A DNA stretch of 64,000 bases from Rhizobium aethiopicum (GTDB taxonomy: Bacteria; Pseudomonadota; Alphaproteobacteria; Rhizobiales; Rhizobiaceae), in NCBI RefSeq assembly GCF_014197535.1, contig NZ_JACIFV010000012.1, forward strand, positions 62,001-126,000. The letters run 5' to 3'. The position numbers were made by a program, and so were the translations under genes. Shown here piece by piece: positions 1 to 8,623 of the stretch (within the stretch, counting starts at the first letter, position 1; each line of letters opens with the position of its first letter). The notes under the pieces are model-generated. The model was not told the origin of the DNA and did no database searches. It saw only the letters and a list, made by a program, of their open reading frames with translations.

Positions 1-165
1 ATCGACATCGTGCTGACCATCGGCGATGCCGATCCCTTCCTCGACAACAACCGCTATCTCAGCCGGCTGCTGGGCGAAAAAAACATTGGCCATCAGCTGC
101 ATGTCTGGGACGGCCGCGCCCACCGCGCCGGCGCCTGGCGGAAGATGGCGCCGCTCTACATTTGA
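1..165 (+). CDS. Esterase-like protein, C-terminal 54 residues (partial)
   Basis: The frame is open from the first base and ends with TGA at 163-165, so only the last 54 residues are visible. The stretch GDADPFLDNNRYL followed by HVWDGRAHRAGAW looks like the acid and histidine end of an alpha/beta-hydrolase (putative esterase, COG4947-like). The gene runs on the plus strand, convergent with the dha unit that follows 13 bases later. Family assignment rests on the tail only; the start and the nucleophile elbow lie outside the window. Confidence 0.6.
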   Translation: MDIVLTIGDADPFLDNNRYLSRLLGEKNIGHQLHVWDGRAHRAGAWRKMAPLYI

Positions 166-178
166 TGTGGGAAGGCGG

Positions 179-1174
179 TCACGGCCAGCGCAAAGCCGCC
201 GTCGCCACCGGCGCGTCCCAAAGCGCGATCTCCTCGTCGGTCAACAAGGCGAGGGTGACGGACAGTCCCTGCATGTCGAGCGAGGTGACATAGGTTCCGA
301 CAAGCGAGCGCTCGATCGGGATGGCTTTCTCCTCGATGATACGGCGGGCGCTGGCATAGGCGAGGTAGAGTTCGGCGGGCGGCGTGCCGCCGAGGCCGTT
401 GACGAAGAGCAGCGCTTGGGTGCCCGGCATTACTGCGATGTCGGCGATGATGGTCTCGCAGAGATGCCCGATGATGGCGTCGGCGGCGGCGAAGGGCTGC
501 CTGGCATGGCCGGGCTCGCCATGAATGCCGACGCCCATTTCCATCTCGTCGGGTCCGAGCGAAAACGTCGTGCGCTCGGTCTGCGGCACCGTCACGCCGT
601 TCAGCGCGACGCCTATCGAGCGGATGCGGGTGTTCAGTCCCTCGCCAAGCTGCTTCAATTCGGCGAGGGGCATGCCGCGTTCGGCGGCGGCACCCAGGAT
701 CTTTTCGACGATCAGCGTCCCCGCGACGCCGCGACGGCCTCGGCCGTCGCCTGATCTCGACGTCTCGATATCGTCGCTGACGACGATCATGTCGAGGCCG
801 TGACGGTCACCGGCCATCTCGATCGCCATTTCGAAATTCATCAGATCGCCGTCGTAATTCTTGACCACGAGAAGGCAGCCGGCGCCGGTATCGGTCTCTT
901 CGATAGCGGCAATGATCTGGCTCGGCGTCGGCGAGGTGAAGATGTGGCCGACGCAGGCGGCATCCAGCATGCCCTGACCGACGAAGCCGATATGCATCGG
1001 CTCGTGGCCGGCGCCGCCGCCTGATATCAGCGCCACCTTGCCAGATGTGAGATGGCGGCGGCGGACGCATTTGCGCTCGGCCCCGAACACCACGAAGGCC
1101 TCATGGGCGCGCACGAAGCCTTCGACGCTTTCGGCGACCATGGTTTCCGCGGTGTTCATGAACTTCTTCATCAA
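179..1174 (-). CDS. dhaK: Dihydroxyacetone kinase, DhaK subunit (PTS-type)
   Basis: 331 residues, the normal length of a DhaK substrate-binding subunit. It binds dihydroxyacetone (or a similar short ketose) covalently through a histidine and passes it to DhaL-bound ADP/ATP. Visible signatures are SGGGAGHEP at about 51-59, KNYDGDLMNF at about 105-114 with the conserved Asp near 110, and GVGIHGEPG with the substrate-binding His at 218. It is the last gene of the minus-strand unit, 48 bases after the HTH-like gene, and is separated from its DhaL and DhaM partners by the HPr and enzyme I genes. A second DhaK domain is present in the fused kinase at 4610-6250, so the two may differ in substrate. 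Confidence 0.9.
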   Translation of the reverse strand: MMKKFMNTAETMVAESVEGFVRAHEAFVVFGAERKCVRRRHLTSGKVALISGGGAGHEPMHIGFVGQGMLDAACVGHIFTSPTPSQIIAAIEETDTGAGCLLVVKNYDGDLMNFEMAIEMAGDRHGLDMIVVSDDIETSRSGDGRGRRGVAGTLIVEKILGAAAERGMPLAELKQLGEGLNTRIRSIGVALNGVTVPQTERTTFSLGPDEMEMGVGIHGEPGHARQPFAAADAIIGHLCETIIADIAVMPGTQALLFVNGLGGTPPAELYLAYASARRIIEEKAIPIERSLVGTYVTSLDMQGLSVTLALLTDEEIALWDAPVATAALRWP

Positions 1175-1222
1175 GCCCCTCCCAAGGCCAAAAACATTAC
1201 GCTACGTCAGCCCGGTCACACT

Positions 1223-1636
1223 TCACTGCTCGCTCGCCCCTGATATCGCGACGATCTTCTGCACCAGATCGGAGATCGCCTCTTCCAGGAGGCGGTTTTT
1301 CCTGTCGTCGCCGAAGTCGGGCACCATCAGCGACAGGTGCCGCAATTTCTCGGAATGGCCGAGATCCGGCAGCTTGCCGGGATGGGCGGCCTGATAGGCT
1401 TCGAGAAAGCGTTCCTCCTCAGTGGCGCTGAAGTGGCAGACGCGCACGATCGTTGCGAGATGGCGCGCCGGCAGCGGCGTCGCATAGGTCGGGCTGGTGA
1501 TCTGGGTGACGAAGCTGCGGTGCTTGCCGAGCGCCGTCGCCAGGCGCTGGCGCGTGCCGGACGGCCTATTGTCGATGATCTGCGCCAGAATGGACTTGTA
1601 GGCGATTATGGCGTCTTCGGTGTCTTCGCGCGCCAT
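1223..1636 (-). CDS. HTH-like protein inside the dha unit
   Basis: 137 residues. The start at 1636 is chosen because a GGAG-type ribosome site lies just upstream and the ATG follows the enzyme I stop codon by one base; a longer start at 1663 would run back into enzyme I. Residues about 25-60 (SGTRQRLATALGKHRSFVTQ) resemble the helix-turn-helix of an XRE/Cro-like regulator, and the rest is helical without a recognised ligand domain. Its position between enzyme I and dhaK suggests a regulator or accessory factor of dihydroxyacetone use. The family is not recognised with certainty. Confidence 0.7.
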   Translation of the reverse strand: MAREDTEDAIIAYKSILAQIIDNRPSGTRQRLATALGKHRSFVTQITSPTYATPLPARHLATIVRVCHFSATEEERFLEAYQAAHPGKLPDLGHSEKLRHLSLMVPDFGDDRKNRLLEEAISDLVQKIVAISGASEQ

Positions 1637-1637
1637 C

Positions 1638-3203
1638 CTACTCTCCGGCTGCCCTTGTGCCATCGGCGTTGAGGCCGACGATTGCCGATCTTATCGCGCG
1701 ACGGCGGGCCGGCGCCACGGAAAAATGCCGGAGCCCGGCGGCAAGCAGCCCCGGGAGATAGCGGGGATCGCCGGCCATATCGCCGCAGATACTGACGGGC
1801 TTGCCGCCGGCGAGTTCTACCGCCTGCTCGATCAGCCGGAGCACGGCGGGTGCGGCCTTGCCGGCGTCGGCCTCGTTGCCGTCGCGGACAGAGGCGGTGA
1901 GATATTGCGTGAGGTCGTTGGTGCCGAAGGAGAAGAAGGCGGCCGATCCGAAAGTGTCGAGCATCAATGCGGCCGACGGCACCTCCACCATCATGCCGAT
2001 CGGCGGCATCCGGTGGAGCAGGGAACGGCGGCCGAGTTTTTCGGCTTCCTCGCGGAACAGTTCGCGCATCCGGTCGATCTCGTCGGGAAAGGTCACCATC
2101 GGCAGCATCACCGAGAGCTTGCCGAAGACGGCGGCGCGCAGCAGGGCGCGGGCCTGGACGCGGGCGATTTCCGGCCGGGCAAGCAGCAGCCGGATGCCGC
2201 GCAAGCCCGGCTCCAGAGCCGGCAGGTCTTCGAGGCCGGCAAGCGGCTTATCGCCGCCGATATCCAGCATTCTTATGATCACCGGCCTTTCGCCCGCCTG
2301 CTCCAGCACGCGGCGATAGATCGCCAGCTGGCGTTCCTCATTGGCGGCATCGGCGATCGAAGTGACTGAAAATTCCGAGCGCATCAGCCCGACGCCCGTC
2401 GTTGCCGGATCGAGGGCATCGATCTCGGCGGGATCGTTGATGTTGATGGAGAGAAGGATCGGTACGCCGTCCGCGGTGCGCAGCTCGCCGCTTTCAGTCT
2501 TGATGTCGCCGGCTGGCGCGAGCGGCGGGATCAGCATGCCGCCCGCCTCGAGGATGACGGCGCCTCCGTCGCCATCGACGGCGACGGAATCGCCATCCGC
2601 TGCTGAAAAACGGCCTGTGCCGACCACCATCGGCACCGATTTCGCCCGGGCGAGCAAAGCGACGTGACCGGCGGCGCTGCCTGCAAACAACGCGATACCG
2701 CCGCCCTTCGACCAATCATGGGCGAGGAAGCGGCTCGGCTCCATATCCTTGCCGACGAAGACCGAGCCGGGCGGGAAATCGGCGACCGGGGTGCCGGCGA
2801 GGGCGCCGAGCACGCGGTTCTTGATGTCGAGAATGTCGATGGCGCGCGCCCGCATCTGTTCCTCGTCGGCCGCTTCGAGTTCGCCGATATAGGCGTCGAG
2901 CGTCGCGACCCAGGCGAAGACGACATTCTCGTCGGCTTTCATGCGCGCGCCCGTTGCTTCCGCGATCGTCGGATCGCGCAGCACCTCGATCTGGAAATCG
3001 ATGATATCGCGGCTTTCGGCATCGGCGCCGTCGGCGAGGCGCTCGAGCTCACCGATCGAGATATCGATCGCCTTCTCAAGCGCGCCGTAGCCGCCGCCGG
3101 TTCCGGGCGCGGAAGCAGCCTTCGGCTCCTCTGCGAGAAAGGCCGGGCCGGATGCGATGCCGGGGGATGCGCTCTTTGCTTTCAGCTTAAGCGGTTCTGC
3201 CAT
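1638..3203 (-). CDS. Phosphoenolpyruvate-protein phosphotransferase (enzyme I), dha-dedicated
   Basis: 521 residues, close to full-length enzyme I. It would take phosphate from PEP and pass it to the HPr encoded just upstream. Features in order: N-terminal enzyme I domain, a swivelling domain with the phospho-acceptor His at about 180 (AGSAAGHVALLARAKSVP), then the PEP-binding barrel with GVGLMRSEF, MLDIGGDKPL, GLRGIRLLL, SFGTNDLTQY and the catalytic Cys in SICGDMAGDP. The start at 3203 overlaps the 3-prime end of the HPr gene by 17 bases; a further upstream start would lie inside HPr. In E. coli the equivalent domain is fused to DhaM and truncated; here it is a separate protein. Confidence 0.88.
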   Translation of the reverse strand: MAEPLKLKAKSASPGIASGPAFLAEEPKAASAPGTGGGYGALEKAIDISIGELERLADGADAESRDIIDFQIEVLRDPTIAEATGARMKADENVVFAWVATLDAYIGELEAADEEQMRARAIDILDIKNRVLGALAGTPVADFPPGSVFVGKDMEPSRFLAHDWSKGGGIALFAGSAAGHVALLARAKSVPMVVGTGRFSAADGDSVAVDGDGGAVILEAGGMLIPPLAPAGDIKTESGELRTADGVPILLSININDPAEIDALDPATTGVGLMRSEFSVTSIADAANEERQLAIYRRVLEQAGERPVIIRMLDIGGDKPLAGLEDLPALEPGLRGIRLLLARPEIARVQARALLRAAVFGKLSVMLPMVTFPDEIDRMRELFREEAEKLGRRSLLHRMPPIGMMVEVPSAALMLDTFGSAAFFSFGTNDLTQYLTASVRDGNEADAGKAAPAVLRLIEQAVELAGGKPVSICGDMAGDPRYLPGLLAAGLRHFSVAPARRRAIRSAIVGLNADGTRAAGE

Positions 3204-3531
3204 GTTTCTTTTCCTCATCGAAATTGCGCTCGATGAGTTCCTTGAGCGCGCGGATCGCCTCTTCGGCGAGAATGCCGTCCGCCCGTATTTTGAGGATCGA
3301 ACCTTTGCGGATTCTCGCACCCATGATCTTGATGATGCTCTTGCCGTTCAGCCAGACGTCGCTGCCGTTGACGGCGACCTCGATCGAGCAGGGGAAGGAC
3401 TTGGCAAGGCGCGTGAAGGTGACGGAGGGGCGGGCATGCAGCCCGACGCCGTGCTTGACTTCCACCTCCGTCTGGCAGTTCAGGTGCAATGGATCGGGCT
3501 CCTGTTTTTCACTACGCAATCGGTTCGTCAT
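3187..3531 (-). CDS. HPr-like phosphocarrier protein, dha-dedicated
   Basis: 114 residues with an N-terminal extension of about 20 residues before the HPr fold. The phosphorylation site is in GVGLHARPS (His32), and the segment WLNGKSIIKIMG carries the serine position that is regulatory in other HPr proteins. It should relay phosphate from the neighbouring enzyme I to DhaM. The start codon overlaps the dhaM stop (ATGA at 3528-3531), indicating coupled translation. Confidence 0.88.
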   Translation of the reverse strand: MTNRLRSEKQEPDPLHLNCQTEVEVKHGVGLHARPSVTFTRLAKSFPCSIEVAVNGSDVWLNGKSIIKIMGARIRKGSILKIRADGILAEEAIRALKELIERNFDEEKKHGRTA

Positions 3532-3947
3532 CAGGGCGACAGTTCCTCTGCCGTGGCGACGACCTTGGCGAGCGACGCGCCCCCTGAGGCTTCGGCGGCG
3601 GCGATGACGGCGCCTTCGACGAGCGGGGCGTTGCAGATGGAGACGAGGGCCGAACGGGGAAGGCCCAGCATTTCGATCGCCATCTCACTGTTGGTCTCGG
3701 CGCCGCCGAGATCGACGAAGACGGCGACGCCGGCATCGGACCAGGCGGCCTCGATCGCCTTCAGAATGCCGCCGGCATCGGTGCCGAGTTCGCCATGGAC
3801 ATTGCCGCCCGACCAGGCGAGCGGCACGCAGTCGCCGACCATCTGCCGCACCATGTCGGCGATGCCCCTTGCCACCAGTGGCGAGTGGGAGACGATCACA
3901 ATGCCCACATTTGCGGTCTTTCCATTCATGCCGGTCCTTTCATTCAT
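3531..3947 (-). CDS. dhaM: PTS EIIA-type dihydroxyacetone kinase subunit DhaM
   Basis: 138 residues: a mannose-type EIIA domain only. The phospho-histidine is in VIVSHSP (His21). It accepts phosphate from HPr and rephosphorylates ADP bound to DhaL. A conserved GG pair and the NAPLVEGA motif typical of DhaM are present (about 110-118). The start at 3947 overlaps the dhaL stop by four bases; an alternative ATG at 3929 would remove six residues. Unlike the E. coli DhaM, HPr and enzyme I are not fused to it. Confidence 0.9.
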   Translation of the reverse strand: MNERTGMNGKTANVGIVIVSHSPLVARGIADMVRQMVGDCVPLAWSGGNVHGELGTDAGGILKAIEAAWSDAGVAVFVDLGGAETNSEMAIEMLGLPRSALVSICNAPLVEGAVIAAAEASGGASLAKVVATAEELSP

Positions 3948-4558
3948 TGGGGGCGGTGCTCCCCGAGATAGCGGCAGATCGCCGTGGTCAGCAGCGCGCA
4001 GCTCGATGCGCCGGGATCGACATGGCCGATCGAGCGGTCGCCGAGATAGGCGGCGCGTCCGCGCATTGCCTTCATCGCGGCGGTCCTATTGGCGGAGCGT
4101 TCGGCCTTGCGGGCTACGTCACCGAGCGGAGACCGCTTGGCCAGCGCCGCATGGACGGGATAGAGAACGTCGAGCAGCGTCTTGTCGCCAGCGTGCGACC
4201 GCCCGCGCCTTGCCACGGCGTCGATCGCCTGTTTCAGCACCAGTGAAAAATCGGCCTTCTCCCCATTTTTGCGAAGCTCGCGGCCGATCTCGATCAGCAG
4301 CGTGCCGTAGAGCGGGCCGGCCGCCCCCCCGACATTCATCACCAGCGTCAGGCCGATCTTTTCCACGGCGTCGGGGAAGGGCAGGCTCGACACGCTCTCG
4401 CCCTCGGCGCTCACCGCCTCGCAGCCACGCCGCATATTGGTTCCGTGATCGCCATCGCCGATGGCGCGATCGAGTGCGCAGAGGTGATCGGCGTTTTCCG
4501 CGATCGTCGCGCGGCACACTTCTATCAATCCCGCCACAAGCACCTGTTCCGCCTGCAC
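3944..4558 (-). CDS. dhaL: Dihydroxyacetone kinase, DhaL subunit
   Basis: 204 residues, the usual DhaL length. DhaL holds ADP/ATP as a cofactor that is recharged by DhaM. The metal-binding loop LDRAIGDGDHGTNM (about 29-42) carries the conserved aspartates, and GGAAGPLYGTLL marks the nucleotide-binding loop. It lies 51 bases after the fused kinase and overlaps dhaM by four bases. With the separate dhaK at 179-1174 it completes the phosphotransfer-type kinase. Confidence 0.9.
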   Translation of the reverse strand: MQAEQVLVAGLIEVCRATIAENADHLCALDRAIGDGDHGTNMRRGCEAVSAEGESVSSLPFPDAVEKIGLTLVMNVGGAAGPLYGTLLIEIGRELRKNGEKADFSLVLKQAIDAVARRGRSHAGDKTLLDVLYPVHAALAKRSPLGDVARKAERSANRTAAMKAMRGRAAYLGDRSIGHVDPGASSCALLTTAICRYLGEHRPQ

Positions 4559-4609
4559 TGCCTTCCTCCCTGTCGCCCGTCTCCCCGCGGGCTTTCGAAC
4601 TTTACCCGG

Positions 4610-6250
4610 TCAGGCGAGGCTTGCCGCCACGCCGAACGCGCCGGCAACCGCGACCGCGCCGGGATCGGCGACACCCGCCAGATCCCTTTCGCCGACATAG
4701 GAGGCGCGTCCGGCTCTCGCCTTCGTCATCGTCTTCGTCGACTCCGCACCTGATGCCGCTGCTCTTGCCGCGGCAGCGATATCGCCCGACGCGAGCGCCT
4801 GCAGGGCAGGCGACAGCGCATCGACCATCGTCCGGTCGCCGACCCCTGCTCCTCCATAGAACGTCATCCTGTCGAGCCCGGCAAGAAGAGCTGCTGATAT
4901 ATCGGCTTTATCGGCCATCGCCTTTGCCGAGGCGGTGAAGAAGATCGACAGCAGCACGCCGCTCGATCCGCCCATACTGGCGCCGAGGATATCGCCGAGC
5001 GAGGCAAGCGTTGCCGCCGGTCTATCGAGCGGCAGCGTGTCGAGGCGGGCGAGCACGCTGCGGGCGCCTGCGGCCACCGTCGAGCCGGTATCGCCATCGC
5101 CGACACGGCCGTCCAGCCGGTTAAGCTCACTTTCCAGAGAGATCAGGTGCTCGCAGAGTGCGGTGATCAGGTGACGGTTCCGGCTGTTCTCGCCTGGTGT
5201 CGCCGCGCCGTTCAGGCTGACCGCCGTCCTCGGCGCAGGGATGACCTTGATCTCGTGGCGTTCGACGGCCGGCATCCAGGCATGCGGCTCGACCGCTGCC
5301 GTCAGCGCCGCTTCGCGCGCGCCATCCAGCCGGATCAGCGACAGCGAGAAGCCATTCATGTTGAGCGCGGTCATCATCGGCGCCGGGCCGACGATCAGCC
5401 TGACGTGGCGGCCAAGCGGCGAGGACAGCACTGTCTTGGCGATGACCGTCATTTCGAGCGGCGGCACGGCGCCGAGATTGTTGATGAGGAGGGCGTGGTC
5501 TGCTCCCTCGCGCAAGACCGGAGTCAGGCGCGCCGCCATGGCAGCGACGATATCGGCGACCGGCTGCAGCGCGATGCGCTCGGCGCCGGGTTCGCCATGG
5601 ATGCCGAGGCCGAGTTCGCCTTCATCAGCGCCGAGGCGATCCTCATGCGCCTGGCCGGGCACACTGCAAGTGGAGAGCGACATGCCGAGCGAGACGATAT
5701 CGCCGGCGGCAGCCGCGGCATGGGCCGCGACCGTCTTCAGGTCCTCGCCTTTTTCGGCGTGATAGCCTGATATCTTGTGGACGAACAGCGTGCCGGCGAC
5801 GCCGCGCGGCTGGTTGATGCCGGGGATGGCGATGTCGTCGGCGACGATAACCATTTCGACGTCGAAGCCCTCGGCGCGCGCCTTTTCGGCGGCAAGGCCG
5901 AAATTCAGGCGGTCGCCGGTATAGTTCTTGACGATCAGCAGGGCGCCTTTCGGGCCGGTCACGGCGCGGATCGCCGTCAGCACCGCATCGACGCTCGGCG
6001 AGGCGAAGATCTCGCCGGAGACGGCCGCCGTCAGCATGCCCTTACCGACGAAGCCGGCATGGGAGGGTTCATGGCCGGCGCCGCCGCCCGAGATGATTGC
6101 CACCTCGGACTTGTCCCAGTCCGCACGCAGGATCACCTTGATGTCGGGAAAGCTGTCGAGACGGGCGAGACGGCCGCTGCTCGTCGTCAGAAGCAGGCCG
6201 TCCAGAGCGTCGGCGACGATCGTTTCCCTGCGGTTGAAGAAGTGTTTCAT
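4610..6250 (-). CDS. Single-chain dihydroxyacetone kinase (DhaK-DhaL fusion, ATP-dependent type)
   Basis: 546 residues. The N-terminal DhaK domain (about 1-330) has SGGGAGHEPSHAGFVG, KNYTGDRLNF and LGIHGEPGAE with the substrate His near 223; the C-terminal DhaL domain (about 350-546) has LDGRVGDGDTGSTV and GGSSGVLLSIFF. This arrangement is that of the ATP-dependent kinases of Citrobacter and eukaryotes, which need no DhaM. It is the first kinase gene after the ABC transporter genes. Having it beside a complete DhaK/DhaL/DhaM set is unusual. The family also includes tetrulose kinases, so a C4 ketose is a possible substrate. Confidence 0.88.
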   Translation of the reverse strand: MKHFFNRRETIVADALDGLLLTTSSGRLARLDSFPDIKVILRADWDKSEVAIISGGGAGHEPSHAGFVGKGMLTAAVSGEIFASPSVDAVLTAIRAVTGPKGALLIVKNYTGDRLNFGLAAEKARAEGFDVEMVIVADDIAIPGINQPRGVAGTLFVHKISGYHAEKGEDLKTVAAHAAAAAGDIVSLGMSLSTCSVPGQAHEDRLGADEGELGLGIHGEPGAERIALQPVADIVAAMAARLTPVLREGADHALLINNLGAVPPLEMTVIAKTVLSSPLGRHVRLIVGPAPMMTALNMNGFSLSLIRLDGAREAALTAAVEPHAWMPAVERHEIKVIPAPRTAVSLNGAATPGENSRNRHLITALCEHLISLESELNRLDGRVGDGDTGSTVAAGARSVLARLDTLPLDRPAATLASLGDILGASMGGSSGVLLSIFFTASAKAMADKADISAALLAGLDRMTFYGGAGVGDRTMVDALSPALQALASGDIAAAARAAASGAESTKTMTKARAGRASYVGERDLAGVADPGAVAVAGAFGVAASLA

Positions 6251-6303
6251 CGATTGAGACCCGTCCGTTTGTTTTTCATGCCATCATCGGTTTTGTTTGC
6301 CGG

Positions 6304-7311
6304 TCACGACAGGCGCTGTCCAGCCGCATCGAAATAAAGCGGATCGCGCAGCGTCAGGCTGATCCGGTCGCCCGGCGCGATCGCCAGATATGGATCCGCG
6401 AGTGTGACGAGCTTGTGATTGCCCGCCCTGATATGCAGATGGTTCTGGTCGCCGAGATGTTCGATCCAGTCGACCTCGGCGTTTGCGTCCTTGCCGACGA
6501 CGATATCGAGATGTTCGGTGCGCGCGCCGACTGTTTTGGTCCCGGAGGGCGGATGGCCGCCCGGCAGCAGGTCCGCCGGCAGGAGGTTGATATGCGGCTG
6601 GCCGAGTCGGGCGGCTACATGAAGGTTGGTGGGATTGCCATAGATCTCGCGCGGCGTTCCCAGCTGCATCAGCCGGCCCTCGGCGACGATGCCGATGCGA
6701 TCGGCCATGGTCATGGCTTCCACCTGGTCGTGGGTGACGTAGAGCAGCGTCGAGCCGAGCTCCTTCTGGATGCGCTTCAGCTCGAGGCGCAGTTCGGCGC
6801 GCAGCTTGGCGTCGAGCGAGGACAGCGGTTCGTCCATCAGATAGATTGCTGGCCGGCGCACCAGCGCCCGGCCGATGGCGACGCGCTGCATCTCGCCGCC
6901 GGAGAGCCTGGTCGAGCGGTTTTCCAGCTTGTGGTCGATGCGGACCATGCGCGCGACCTCGCGCACGCGCCGGTCGATCTCGTCTGCGCTCAGCTTGCGC
7001 ACCGGCGCCTTCAGCGGAAAGGCGAGGTTCTCGTAAACCGTCATGTGCGGATAGAGCGAATATTGCTGGAAGACGAAGGCGACGTCGCGCCCGGCCGGCG
7101 CTTCGGCCGCGACATTGCGGCCGCGGATCTCGATGCGGCCGCTATCAGGTCTTTCGAGCCCGGCGATCAGCCTGAGCGTCGTGGTCTTGCCGGCGCCTGT
7201 CGGACCGAGCAGCACGACGAATTCACCGTCTCGGATAAAAAGATCGAGCTCATCAAGAGCCTGGGTGTCGCCGAAGCGCTTGCTGAGATTTCTGAGGACG
7301 ACATCAGCCAT
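6304..7311 (-). CDS. ABC transporter ATP-binding protein (CUT1 type), second copy
   Basis: 335 residues. Walker A is GPTGAGKTTTLRL, the signature is RLSGGEMQRVAI, and Walker B is IYLMDEPLSSLD followed by a switch His in YVTHDQ; a C-terminal TOBE-like domain follows. The start at 7311 gives MADVVLRNLSKRFG and overlaps the upstream ATPase gene by 8 bases. Together with the other ATPase it would drive the permease pair. Two non-identical ATPases in one operon is also the pattern of the rhizobial glycerol transporter GlpSTPQUV. Confidence 0.9.
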   Translation of the reverse strand: MADVVLRNLSKRFGDTQALDELDLFIRDGEFVVLLGPTGAGKTTTLRLIAGLERPDSGRIEIRGRNVAAEAPAGRDVAFVFQQYSLYPHMTVYENLAFPLKAPVRKLSADEIDRRVREVARMVRIDHKLENRSTRLSGGEMQRVAIGRALVRRPAIYLMDEPLSSLDAKLRAELRLELKRIQKELGSTLLYVTHDQVEAMTMADRIGIVAEGRLMQLGTPREIYGNPTNLHVAARLGQPHINLLPADLLPGGHPPSGTKTVGARTEHLDIVVGKDANAEVDWIEHLGDQNHLHIRAGNHKLVTLADPYLAIAPGDRISLTLRDPLYFDAAGQRLS

Positions 7312-8401
7312 GCCGGGTCTCCTGATAGAGCTGGGATAGCACCGCGCGGCCCGAGACGCAGTCGAAGAGCGCGAGGTTCGCCGGGTTGAATTCAAGGCCC
7401 ACGGTCTCGCCGATCCGGAAGCTGCGGTTGGCGGGAACGCGGGCCTTGATCAGGCCGCCCGGGGTTTCCACTGCTACAACCTGGTTGGTGCCGAGATATT
7501 CGCTGCCATAGACCGCGCCACGAAGGTGCGAGGCGTCGCTGAAGCGGATATGCTCCGGCCTGACACCGAGCGCTAGTTCGCTTTCGGCCATGTCCTGATG
7601 GATTTCTGGAACGGCAACATTAACACCGTCGAGCAAGATGGACATGTCGCCGCTCTTCAGGCCGGAGGTGAAGCGTATGAAGTTCATTGGCGGCGAGCCG
7701 ATGAAGTCGGCGACATACATGGTGGCCGGCTTGGCATAGATCTCCTGCGGCGTGCCGAACTGCTCGATGACGCCGTGGTTCATGACGGCAATCTTATCGG
7801 CCATCGCCATCGCCTCGTGCTGGTCGTGGGTCACGTAGACGGTGGTGGCATGGATGCGATTGTGCAGTTCGCGCAGCTCATGGACCATGATCTCGCGGAA
7901 CTCGGCGTCCAGCGTGCCGAGCGGCTCGTCCATCAGAAAGCATTTCGGGCGGCGGACGATGGCGCGGCCGAGCGCTACCCGCTGCCGGTCGCCGCCGGCA
8001 AGGCCCGAAACCGAGCGGTTGAGAATATGATCGATCTGCAGCAGGCGGGCGGTCTCTTCGACGCGCTGGCGGATCTCGGCCTTGGGCATGCCCTGCGACA
8101 GCAGCGGGAAACCGATGTTCTTGCGCACATTCATATGCGGGTAGAGCGCGAAGAGCTGGAAGACGAAGGCGATGTCGCGGGCGCTGGCACGGTTGAAGGT
8201 GACGTCCTCGCCGTCGAGATGGATCTTGCCGCTCGAAGGCAACTCGAGGCCGGCGATCATGCGAAGCGTCGTCGTCTTGCCGCAGCCGGAGGGCCCGAGC
8301 AGCGCCAGGAACTCGCCGTCATGGACGGTGAAGCTCGAATCCTGAACGGCGACGAAGCTGCCGAATTCCTTGCGGAGATTTTCAATCCGAATGTCCGCCA
8401 T
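7304..8401 (-). CDS. ABC transporter ATP-binding protein (CUT1 type), first copy
   Basis: 365 residues with Walker A GPSGCGKTTTLRM, Walker B CFLMDEPLGTLD, switch region YVTHDQHEAMAMAD and a TOBE-type C-terminus. The ABC signature reads SGLAGGDRQRVAL, so the usual LSGGQ is LAGGD; the second ATPase keeps LSGGE, which suggests a heterodimer with one altered site. It follows the small membrane protein by three bases and overlaps the next ATPase gene. Confidence 0.9.
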   Translation of the reverse strand: MADIRIENLRKEFGSFVAVQDSSFTVHDGEFLALLGPSGCGKTTTLRMIAGLELPSSGKIHLDGEDVTFNRASARDIAFVFQLFALYPHMNVRKNIGFPLLSQGMPKAEIRQRVEETARLLQIDHILNRSVSGLAGGDRQRVALGRAIVRRPKCFLMDEPLGTLDAEFREIMVHELRELHNRIHATTVYVTHDQHEAMAMADKIAVMNHGVIEQFGTPQEIYAKPATMYVADFIGSPPMNFIRFTSGLKSGDMSILLDGVNVAVPEIHQDMAESELALGVRPEHIRFSDASHLRGAVYGSEYLGTNQVVAVETPGGLIKARVPANRSFRIGETVGLEFNPANLALFDCVSGRAVLSQLYQETRHG

Positions 8402-8404
8402 GGT

Positions 8405-8623
8405 TCACTCCGGGAATTTCGAAACGATGATGAACATGACGGTGCCCAAGAGTAGGGTCACCAGCGAATAGGTGTAGAGCACCAGCAGGAAGGGCTGGAA
8501 CAGCATCAGGAAGCCGAGCCCGATCAGCACCGTGGCGATATTCTCCATCGGGCCGCGGCGCAGGAAGAACATTCGTTTTGGACGGGCAGGGGTGCGGGTG
8601 CGTGTTTCGATCAGGTGGCTCAT
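8405..8623 (-). CDS. Small membrane protein within the ABC transporter operon
   Basis: 72 residues. A basic N-terminus (about 1-25) is followed by two hydrophobic segments at about 29-45 and 48-66. The start overlaps the preceding permease stop by four bases and the stop is three bases before the next ATPase, so it is translated within the operon. A small membrane protein of unknown role (GlpU) is also found in the rhizobial glycerol ABC operon; similarity here is by position and topology, not by a motif I can name. Confidence 0.75.
   Translation of the reverse strand: MSHLIETRTRTPARPKRMFFLRRGPMENIATVLIGLGFLMLFQPFLLVLYTYSLVTLLLGTVMFIIVSKFPE

Noticed and set aside
3157..4938. A long plus-strand frame opposite HPr, dhaM and dhaL
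   Set aside because: Low-complexity, arginine/serine-rich shadow of the real minus-strand genes.
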